From: Paracyclopina nana
Taxonomy: Eukaryota; Arthropoda; Copepoda; Cyclopoida; Cyclopettidae
NCBI GenBank assembly: GCA_019096065.1
Contig: JAGUCH010000004.1
Location: forward strand, 8,618,001 to 8,682,000
Direction: 5' to 3'
Length of the DNA: 64,000 bases
The position numbers were made by a program, and so were the translations under genes. The notes beneath the pieces were generated by a model that saw only the letters and a list, made by a program, of their open reading frames with translations, searched no databases and was not told the origin of the DNA. Positions 56,013 through 64,000 of the stretch are shown here, one piece after another (positions within the stretch are counted from its first letter, which is position 1; each line of letters opens with the position of its first letter).

Positions 56013-56154
56013 GTATGCTAATCATTGTGATACAGCAAGCTGCATAGCCCAAACTCAATTGACCACACTGACAAACAAGTATGTTATGAAAGCTCATGAT
56101 CCTAGGATTCAATTCCAATGGTGTACAGGGTATAGTTGTTGGCGTTAGCACCAT

Positions 56155-56754
56155 ACACATTGACTTGGCAAAGGACCTTACCCAAACTACTTACAACACC
56201 CAAGAATTATATATTTTCTGAAAGCATATGTCCCAAGGGTTCATTTGGTGATAAAATAAAAATCCTAGCCTATCGCTTCCAATAACATAAAGATTTTAAA
56301 AACGTTTAGTGCAAAAACTGCTCATTTTTTGGGGAAAGTTAACTTCATTGACCCCCACTAAAATTCAAAAATAAAACTTGAGTTACTTCATAGTAAAATC
56401 GCTAGGATGAACAGAAACGGAGATAGAGCTATGCCATAAGTTGATTACTGCCAACTTGATTAATTTTGCATAATAAGCTTGGCAGGAAATGTCTCAATGC
56501 ATTTTACACACTTGCTTATGAAATAAACAAGTTTGTTTTTCTTTTTTCAGTGGGGGTCATGGCTATAAATAATCTCAAAAATTAATAAACTCTAGGTGCT
56601 AGACGTTTTTCAACATTTTATGTTATAGGAAGCCATAGGCCAGGATTTTTAAATTACTACCAAATGAACCCTAAGAACATAAGCTTTCGGAAAATGTATA
56701 TTTTTTGGGTGTTGTAAAGAGTTTTGGTTAGGACCATCTTCAAGTCAATGTGCA
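56155..56754. mobile_element. 600 bp TIR element in the FANCD2 downstream intron
   Basis: Left end CACATTGACTTGGCAAAGGA then TTACCCAAACTACTTACAAC; right end GGTTAGGACCATCTTCAAGT then CAATGTGC, its inverted copy, with longer inner matching (ACACCCAAGAATTATATATT against AATGTATATTTTTTGGGTGT). No coding capacity. A deleted relative is at 49470-49677. Confidence 0.75.
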
Positions 56755-56805
56755 TAAACGTTAAAATATCCGCTACTGGGTTAGTTGCTCCATGTTTTGC
56801 AACTA

Positions 56806-58958
56806 AGGGCCTGGTCATTTGTGTGTTAAAAATGTTTATATTGATGTTTTTGGAGTGTCATAAGAAAGGTAACTTTGTTACACAATGAACAGAGTCAAGG
56901 AGTGACAAGCAGATGACCATGTAGCTAGCAACTAAAACAAACTTAACTAGATGACTCAATTAATTTTTCCACTTTTCTTAACAAAAAGAGCCCAAGTCTG
57001 CCTCATGTGACTTTCTGTATGCACCGGTAGCTCATGAAGTAAAACAAACTTTTTTCTTCTGAGTTGTGCTGTGATGCGACATGACAAAGGGCCTGGTCAT
57101 ATGAGGCTTTTTGTCACAAAGTGACCAAAACTTGACACTTATTGCAGTGAAGTTACCAAAATTTGTCACATTTCAACACATTACAAATCAGATGGACACA
57201 AAGAAAAAAGTTTGTGTTGCTTCATGAGTTACCAGTGTTAATAGAAAGGCAAATGAGGCAAACTTGGGCTCTTTTTTGCAAAAAAAAAAGTGGAAAAATT
57301 TATCTAGTCATCTGATTAAGTTTGTTTTGGTTGCTAGTTACATGGTCATCTGCTTCTCACTCCTTGATGCTATTCTTTGGGCCTTTCCATGTGGTGTATC
57401 AACAAACAGAAAAGGAGTGATAGTGTCAAAAAATGGTGACTGTGTGCTATGCAATGCACATTAAGGGCCTTTCCATGTGGTGTGTCAACAAACAGTAAAT
57501 GAGTGATAGTGTCAAAAAATGGTAACTGTGTGCTATGCAATGCGTAATAGTGACAGTGTCAAGGAGTGACAGGCAGATAGACATGTAACAAGCAACCAAA
57601 ACAAACTTTATTTCATAACTCATTTCAGTTATCCCCTTTTTCTTACAAAAAACACCAATCTAAGCTGTGTGACTTTCTGCTTAGTCAGGTAACTCTTGAT
57701 GAAAAACAAACTTTTATGCTTTTGTCCATCTGACTTGTGTTGTGTTGTGCTGTGCTTTGATGTGACAAATTTCTGTAACTTGGAAAATTTAGCACTGACT
57801 GTAGCGTCGAGTTTTGGTAACTTAGTGTCAAAAAAGCATCACATGGAAAGCCCCTTAGTGACAATGTCAAGGAGTGACTTGCAGATACATGGACATGTAA
57901 CAAGCAACCAAAACACACTTTATTTCATAACTCATTTCATTTATCCCCTTTTCCTTACAAAAACCACCAATTTAACCTATGTGACTTTCTGCTTGGTCTG
58001 GTAACTCTTGATGAAAAACAAACTTTTATGCTTTGGGCCTGGTCATTTAGGGTCTTTCCATGTGGTGCGTCAACAAACAGTAAATGAGTGATAGTGTCAA
58101 AAAATGGTAACTGTGTGCTATGCAATGCACAATAGTGACAGTGTCAAGAAGTGACTGGCAGATGGACATGTAACAAGCAACCAAAACACACTTTATTTCA
58201 TACCTCAATTCATTTATCCCCTTTTTCTTACAAAAAACACCAATTTAAGCTATATGACTTTCTGCTTAGTCTGGTAACTCTTCATGAAAAACAAACTTTT
58301 ATGCTTTTGTCCATCTGGCTTGTGTTGTGTTGTGCTGTGCTGTGATGTGACAAATTTCGGTAACTTGGAAAATTTAGCATTGATTGTAGTGTCGAGTTTT
58401 GGTAATTTAGTGTCAAAAAAGCACCACATGGAAAGCCCCTTTGTCACATTGCAACACAGCACAACTCAGACAGACACAAAGTAAAAAGTTTGTGATGCTT
58501 CATGAGTTACCAGTGTAACAGAAAGTTATACAAGGCAAAGTTGGGCTCTTTTTGGTAAAAAATGTGGAAAAATTAATCAAGTCATCTGGTTAAGTTTGTT
58601 TTGGTTGCTAGTTACATGGTCATCTGTTTGTCACTCCTTGATGCTATTCTTTGGGCCTTTCCATGTGGTGTATCAACAAACAGAAAATGAGTAATAGTGT
58701 CAAAAAATGGTGACTGTGTGCTATTTTTTGTTTCTGTTTACACTGCACTGGTAACTCATGAAGCTAAACAAACTTTTTACTTTGTGTCCGTCTGAGTTGT
58801 GCTGTGTTGCAATGTGACAAATTTTGGCAACTTCACTGCACAATGTGTCAAGTTTTGGTCACTTTGTGACAAAAAGCCTCGGATGACCAGGCCCTTTGTT
58901 GTGTTGTGCTGTGCTGTGACAAATTTCGGTAACTTGGAAAATTTAGCACAGATAGTAG
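56806..58958. repeat. Large palindromic repeat cluster with internal tandem units
   Basis: GGGCCTGGTCATATGAGGCT at 57088 and its complement ending GATGACCAGGCCC near 58893 bracket about 1.8 kb, and the inverted match continues inward (TTTGTCACAAAGTGACCAAA). Inside, blocks such as GGGCCTTTCCATGTGGTG (about 57379, 57467 and 58654, with a GGGTCTTTCCATGTGGTG variant at about 58048) and AACAAGCAACCAAAACA (about 57588, 57899 and 58169) repeat in tandem at about 270-310 bp. A further end-like GGGCCTGGTCATTTG at about 56810 marks another copy. Many open frames here are mirror images and not genes. Confidence 0.7.
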
Positions 58959-59183
58959 TGTCTATCCAGGTAATGTTTGTTTTTCTTGTCAAACCAAGTT
59001 GATTAAAATTGTATGTATTTCGTCATGATCAGAATGTAAACAAAGAGTTAGTACGTCATCAACCCTTGAATAAATCACACGTGTATTTCATCATCTTCAT
59101 GTATTCGTATGTATTTCTATGTATTCGTATTCTAGTCGTTCAACGAGTCTAAGTAAGGATTTTCGGTCTAAAATCCCGATCAA

Positions 59184-59195
59184 TGGCGCCCAACG
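59184..59195 (+). promoter_or_regulatory. Primer-binding site of the BEL/Pao element
   Basis: TGGCGCCCAACG starts two bases after the presumed LTR end (CA at 59181-59182), the expected place and form for a tRNA-complementary primer-binding site. Confidence 0.75.
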
Positions 59196-59292
59196 TATAA
59201 CGAACTAGTTTGTCGACCTTTTCCGTTGCTTTTCGTTTTCGCGGGAAAATCGTTCAACAACACTTCCGCTTAGCGTAACTCTCAGTAGCAAC

Positions 59293-62200
59293 ATGGCGCC
59301 GAAACGCAAGCCAAACGAATCGAAGCGATCTGACGCCGAATCGCCCCCTCGGGAGCCTTTGGTTCCTGCCGAAGGCCAAGGGGCACAGGGGAGACCCCCT
59401 GAGCAGCAACCACTTACGGGAGAGGAGCAAAAAGAGGCCGATAATTTGCACGCAAATTATCAACGAGCACTGGCGAAATTCAACGCGAAAGCGAGGGAAT
59501 TCTTCACGGCTTGCGAAGATCAGGATATTGAAATTGAGTCTCTCGAAAAGAATCTGGAAGAGACAAAGACCGCTTACAACGAGTTCGACAACGCAGCCGG
59601 CATCTATGTAACCTTCGTGCGTGATTGCGACACCCAAAAACGTCGTTTAAAATTTATCGCGGAAAATCGTGTTAATCATCGGGAAAAGGTGCGCGATGCA
59701 GAGGAAATTGTGCAAGATCGCCGCGAATTTCTCCGGGCTGAAGCCGATAGGATCGAGACGGATTTAGCGCGAGCCATGGCAACGACGACAACCACATCTT
59801 TTCAGGAAAAGCGAGAAGCCAGTGCATTAGAACGAGCTCGCAGTTTTGAGACTGAGTACGAGCAGATTCGAAGCACCTGCCAACCAGCTTTCAATAAGGA
59901 CGCTGGCCAATTGAATAAAGAAGAACAGGCGGCCAACTTGGAAATCCTTCGTCGGCAAGAACCTCTTAGAGGTCGAGTCATCCATAAATGGCTTACAGCA
60001 GCAGTCTACATGTCCGAGGACTACTACCAAAATGTCCTAGGGCTCACATCAGCTGACGCGAAAATTATGAAGCATTGGATAAACTACTACGAAAGACTGG
60101 TCGAACCATCCGGACAGTCACCAACACTTTCGCTCTCCAGCTTGACAATGCAGCCCCCAGGCCATTCGATCGCTCACGAGGAGCAAGTGTCGCTGCCAAA
60201 TTTGAATTTGCCGCCTCCAACAACCCCTCCACCGCACGTCAGATTCAGCAATGCCTTCAGCAGCACTATGCGTCGCGACTCAGCAGCTGACGCGCGTCAT
60301 CAATCGTCGTCAACAAACAATCTCACGATTGACACCTCGAGCGTGCTTTTGGATTCGTCGATGCGAGCAATAGCTGGAAGTCGAAAGCAGCGGCAGACAA
60401 TCCTGGAGAGATCCCATGGATGGCTAGAATCTGACTTTGTGGACAAGCAGTTCGCAAGGCAAAGAAAGCCTCCAACAAATTTGCCAACCGTCAACGGCAC
60501 GGATGTGCTCGCCATGAAGGAATTTCTGCGAACTTTTGAGTATAAGGTACACCGCAATAATCGTTATGATTGGGATGAAAAGTATTACGAACTGCTGGAT
60601 CATTTATCTGGCCCTGCAAAAAACACCGTACGTTTACACGATCCCAACAAAAACGGCTATTTACGCGCGCTAAATGATTTGGAGGAGAAATACGCAGGAG
60701 TTGAAGCTCACAAGGGCGCACTGTGGGCCAGAATTAATTCGCTGGAAATTGACATGTTCAAGACCAAATCCTTGCACAACGCAAAATTCACTGCACTCGA
60801 CATTCTCGCCACTGTCGACAGGAGTTGCTATGATGAGCTCGGAAGGATGCTGGCCTCACACTTCTCGGTGAGGATGACCAAATCCACTCGAGAACACTGG
60901 AAGTTATATCTTCTCACTAAAAAACCGTCCAAGCAAGAGCCTACAATTGATGACTTCGACAACTGGTGTTCGTATGTAGAAACCGAGGAAGCAAAGGAGA
61001 CTCTGGCTAAGAGACAACAAGAAGAAATGCCAATCAAGAACATGAAGGCAGACGCTGTTACTAAGGTATTGGCTACAACGGCTCATGTGGAGGCCGATTA
61101 CCACGATCCACAGAATTCTGAAGAGGGAGAAGAAACGGAGGAAGAAGTTGCCCTCAATTTTGCCATCGTTAGTAGTGACGGGAAATTCGCCGGTTGTGCT
61201 CTCTGTGATGCAGACGGTTTCACTGCAAAGCATCACCTGAGCAACTGCCGCGTCTTCAAGAACCTGAGCAAGCAAGAGCAGAGGCTGATAATGAATCGAA
61301 CGGGCGCGTGTTGGCAATGCTTTGAATTTAAACATTTTGCGAGAGATTGCAAACAAAATGTAAAATGTGACACTTGCGGCAATAAACATCCCACGTTTTT
61401 GCACCGTTCTCCTGTTCCTGCAATTACACTTGCCGTAGTCGACGCGCCATCAATGCTAAAGTCCACAGTTTATCGCGTCGTGCCAGTTGAAATCTCAGGT
61501 AATAAAGACTTTCGCGGGTCAAGAGTAATAAATGCGACTCTCGATGATCACGCGGGCACATCATTTGTGGAAGAACGTTTAGCTAGGGCGGTCAACGCAA
61601 AAATGATTCCACAGGTGCAAATAATCGGTTATATGACGCGAAATGAAGTGCTACATAATAACAGGGCAACACTGTATATACGATCGTTAGACGGAAGCGT
61701 AATAAGCGAGTTACGAGTAAATACTGCGCCGATTATCAATTCAGCAATCCTGCCCCCCGATATAACGTTTCTGAAAAGCAATTACAGTTACCTGCAAGAA
61801 ATCCCATTCCACGAGTACAAGCAGGAAGCATGTAGTCTCCTGTTGGGCTTGGACTACCTTCACTTACAAGTCTCAAAAGTACCTGATCTCCAAGGAAAGG
61901 AGGGTGAACCAGTAGCTCGGCTAACACCGCTAGGTTGGACTGTGGTTAAGGGCAACTATGCTAACCGCATTCCCAAAGTTCTAGCCATGGTTGAGGAAGA
62001 AATGGAGCAGCTAGTTGAGCAAATCTGGGCTTATGAACTGCAACAACAGCCGAGGCCAAAGAGGATTGTAGGCAAATTGGATAAAAAAGCCGAAGACATT
62101 GTCAGGGACGGGCTGTTCCAAAAGGATGGCCACTTAGGCACAAGAGTTCCCTGGGCAAGCTTTCCTGACGCACCCAACCTGCCTGCCAACTACAACTCGG

Positions 62201-63381
62201 TCCTGAGGTGGCAAACGAATCACGAACACGAGCTGCAAAAGCAGCCTGACCTGTGGAGTCAATACAAGGCAAGTTTTGACGAATGGATAGATAATGACTA
62301 TATCATTGCAGTCCCTAAAAATGACACGTATCGAGGCTACTACATTCCTTGCTTTGGTGTCACCAAGGACGATTCCACTACGATGAAACTTCGAGTTGTC
62401 ACTGACTGTAGAAGAAAATTCGGGGCCAATCGTACTTCAATCAACGATGCAATCTTAACCGGTCCCAAGCTTCAAAACGATATAAGGCACGTTTTGATGT
62501 ATTTTCGAAACGGCAAATATGCCTTTACTTCGGACATAGCGAGGATGTACCTGCAATTCTTGTTGCACCCCGACGATCAGGTGTATCATCGAATCCTGTA
62601 TCAAGGCCAAGCATATCAATTTACTCGTTGGCCGTTCGGCAATGCAGCAGCCCCCTTCGCGACACTCTACTGCCTCAACACACATTTCAAGAAGATTGGA
62701 AAACCAGAGCTCACCAGGACCATCCAGCAGTCACTATACATGGACGATGTCATGCCATCCGGAGATGAAGAATCCGAGTTATTGGAACTCTTTCAACAAC
62801 TTCGCACTTCATGCGCAGGTGCTGGCCTCGAACTTAGAAAGGTAATCACCAACTCGCCGCTGATAGTTCAACAGCTCGATCCGCGCTTACTCGGGCTAGA
62901 AAAAATAATATCGGAAGATATTCTAGACGGGAAATCTAAAGCTTTAGGGTGTGTCTGGATCCCAGCGTCGGACAGGCTGGGATATAAGCGGCTGGTTATT
63001 GCGAATGAGTGCAAGATTCTCACCAAGCGGTCGGTATTTAGAGTGAATGGTCAGTGTTTTGATCCAATCGGTTATGTTGAGCCAGTCACGTTGCGAGGCA
63101 GACTAATTCTACAGGATGTATGCTTTCTTGAGGAAAAGCCTGACTGGGATCAACCCATACTCGATGCCAAGCTACAAAAAGAATGGGAAAGTCATTTAGA
63201 GCAATTGGAAAATATTCACAGGCTCTCGTTCCCTCGAGCGATCACATCACTGACGAATGCTAAAAATCCATTCATGTGTTCTCGGACGCATCACCAAGGA
63301 TGTTGGCAGCAGTGTGGTATCTACGGGAAGAAAGCGATAACAAGGTCGCGGTTCACTTTATTACTTGCCGTCGTAAATTAG
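59293..63381 (+). CDS. BEL/Pao gag-pol polyprotein, frame 1 (ends at a frameshift)
   Basis: A 1362-residue frame. An N-terminal gag region is rich in charged helices. A DUF1759-type capsid segment (about 370-560) includes the motif KEFLRTFEYKVH. A zinc knuckle CWQCFEFKHFARDC is at about residue 673. A DUF1758-type aspartic protease region (about 715-870) has DDHAG where most relatives show D-S-G or D-D-G. Reverse transcriptase (about 1000-1250) has the RWPFGNAAAPF block and the catalytic YMDD at about residue 1148. From about 63260 the frame leaves the family sequence because of a single-base change in an A-run, so the last 30 or so residues are out-of-frame. The start ATG follows the primer site by about 100 bp. 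Confidence 0.85.
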   Translation: MAPKRKPNESKRSDAESPPREPLVPAEGQGAQGRPPEQQPLTGEEQKEADNLHANYQRALAKFNAKAREFFTACEDQDIEIESLEKNLEETKTAYNEFDNAAGIYVTFVRDCDTQKRRLKFIAENRVNHREKVRDAEEIVQDRREFLRAEADRIETDLARAMATTTTTSFQEKREASALERARSFETEYEQIRSTCQPAFNKDAGQLNKEEQAANLEILRRQEPLRGRVIHKWLTAAVYMSEDYYQNVLGLTSADAKIMKHWINYYERLVEPSGQSPTLSLSSLTMQPPGHSIAHEEQVSLPNLNLPPPTTPPPHVRFSNAFSSTMRRDSAADARHQSSSTNNLTIDTSSVLLDSSMRAIAGSRKQRQTILERSHGWLESDFVDKQFARQRKPPTNLPTVNGTDVLAMKEFLRTFEYKVHRNNRYDWDEKYYELLDHLSGPAKNTVRLHDPNKNGYLRALNDLEEKYAGVEAHKGALWARINSLEIDMFKTKSLHNAKFTALDILATVDRSCYDELGRMLASHFSVRMTKSTREHWKLYLLTKKPSKQEPTIDDFDNWCSYVETEEAKETLAKRQQEEMPIKNMKADAVTKVLATTAHVEADYHDPQNSEEGEETEEEVALNFAIVSSDGKFAGCALCDADGFTAKHHLSNCRVFKNLSKQEQRLIMNRTGACWQCFEFKHFARDCKQNVKCDTCGNKHPTFLHRSPVPAITLAVVDAPSMLKSTVYRVVPVEISGNKDFRGSRVINATLDDHAGTSFVEERLARAVNAKMIPQVQIIGYMTRNEVLHNNRATLYIRSLDGSVISELRVNTAPIINSAILPPDITFLKSNYSYLQEIPFHEYKQEACSLLLGLDYLHLQVSKVPDLQGKEGEPVARLTPLGWTVVKGNYANRIPKVLAMVEEEMEQLVEQIWAYELQQQPRPKRIVGKLDKKAEDIVRDGLFQKDGHLGTRVPWASFPDAPNLPANYNSVLRWQTNHEHELQKQPDLWSQYKASFDEWIDNDYIIAVPKNDTYRGYYIPCFGVTKDDSTTMKLRVVTDCRRKFGANRTSINDAILTGPKLQNDIRHVLMYFRNGKYAFTSDIARMYLQFLLHPDDQVYHRILYQGQAYQFTRWPFGNAAAPFATLYCLNTHFKKIGKPELTRTIQQSLYMDDVMPSGDEESELLELFQQLRTSCAGAGLELRKVITNSPLIVQQLDPRLLGLEKIISEDILDGKSKALGCVWIPASDRLGYKRLVIANECKILTKRSVFRVNGQCFDPIGYVEPVTLRGRLILQDVCFLEEKPDWDQPILDAKLQKEWESHLEQLENIHRLSFPRAITSLTNAKNPFMCSRTHHQGCWQQCGIYGKKAITRSRFTLLLAVVN

Positions 63382-64000
63382 CAAAAAAGGGTCACAGAAC
63401 AATACCACAAAAAGAGCTCCTGGCAGCTCATTTAGCCAGCGAAGTTACGAGGGAAATAGCACCAATGCTGGCAGTTGACGCGATTACTTATTGGTGCGAT
63501 TCAATGACCGTACTTCGATGGATTGCGAACCCGCTGTCCATTGGAGAGCCTTATGTGTCGAGGAGAATATTGGATATCTTGGAACATAACTCCCAGGATC
63601 AATGGAACTACATCAGCACTAAAGAAAACCCAAGTGACCTGGCCACTTAAGGAGTCACCATCGCCGAATTTGAAAGCGACACTAACTGGCATCAAGGCCC
63701 AGCCAGAATCCAAAACAAGGTCATAACCTTCGAGCGCCCAGACTTGCAAGTCATAGAAGGCCAGGAGGTCGTTGTGGAGGAGGGCCAAAACGCGGTGTTC
63801 CTCACTACGAGGGCGATGTCTAGACTACAAGATGAATCCAAGATTCGCAACTTGGCCTTTTCGTTCACACCTGCTGAGGACCAAGTGCAGGCGGTGAAGG
63901 AGTTAGTCAGCTTACCGCCAGTCATTGACTTCGATTCTATTAGCGTCCAGAGAATTCAATATGCAGGTCGAGGTTTAGCTAGACTGATAAAGCGTGATGG
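63262..64000 (+). pseudogene. BEL/Pao pol continuation in the -1 frame: RNase H-like and later region, with a nonsense codon
   Basis: The pol sequence resumes in the -1 frame with the BEL RNase H-type start (VFSDASPRM) and runs in frame to an internal TAA at 63648-63650, after which the same frame stays open to the window edge. The frameshift near 63260 and the TAA mark this copy as defective unless a programmed shift exists. Integrase lies beyond the window. Confidence 0.75.

Larger units (their letters stand above)
58959..64000 (+). mobile_element. BEL/Pao LTR retrotransposon, truncated by the window edge
   Basis: A BEL/Pao element with probable 5' LTR 58959-59182 (TGTCTATCC ... CCGATCA), primer-binding site, gag-pol frame from 59293, and pol continuing to the edge. 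The left LTR edge is placed where homology to the older palindromic repeat stops (GTAGTG at about 58955-58960), with the LTR beginning TG. The 3' LTR is outside the window. The element lies in the same orientation as FANCD2, presumably within its intron. Lesions in pol show that this copy is not intact. Confidence 0.85.

Overview
The window is nuclear DNA of an invertebrate animal. Genes are split by spliceosomal introns, many only 40-60 bp long. The gene set is metazoan (srGAP, FANCD2, RIOK3, MGAT1, POLR2M, ACSL3/4), and there is a BEL/Pao retrotransposon. An arthropod, perhaps a crustacean, fits best because of the FABP style, the compact introns and a tetraspan protein resembling arthropod LAPTM/DUF4728 proteins; the exact lineage is a guess. 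All exon joins were read by eye from GT/AG signals, reading-frame phase and homology remembered from the families.

Layout. 1-5.9 kb: a two-exon fatty acid-binding protein gene (+), a two-exon seven-helix protein (-) whose intron holds two transposable elements and two tRNA-like sequences, then a 1.36 kb palindromic element flanked by TTAA. 5.9-16 kb: a compact housekeeping block with RIOK3 (-, with a small coiled-coil gene on the other strand in its longest intron), POLR2M/Gdown1 (-), MGAT1 (-) and a long SR-rich nuclear protein (+). 16.7-31.4 kb: srGAP (+), a F-BAR/RhoGAP/SH3 regulator of Rho GTPases and membrane shape. At least six candidate first exons, all ending in the same splice phase, lie upstream of the shared body, and a four-helix membrane protein gene is nested on the other strand. 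31.8-35 kb: a gene (-) for a protein with thrombospondin type 1 repeats, an LDL-receptor class A module and an XK-like multi-pass region. 38-41.4 kb: a tiny collagen-like secreted protein, an ALMS-motif centrosome/cilium-type protein and a possible micro-gene (all -).

41.5-50 kb is mostly repeats (paired palindromic elements, a hAT-like MITE with an 8 bp target duplication, degenerate minisatellites) around one intronless seven-helix gene (44.7-45.7 kb). 50-56 kb: ACSL3/4-type acyl-CoA synthetase (-) and FANCD2 (+) share a 0.7 kb divergent promoter region. FANCD2 stops at a good splice donor at 56,012 after about 933 residues; its C-terminal third is not in the window. Downstream is a packed series of palindromic elements and a BEL/Pao element that runs off the right edge. 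The BEL/Pao copy carries one frameshift and one nonsense codon, and its 5' LTR appears to have inserted inside an older palindromic repeat.

The most unusual points are the srGAP first-exon array, the TSP1/LDLa/XK-like architecture, the mini-collagen, and the number of unrelated long-palindrome element families within 64 kb.
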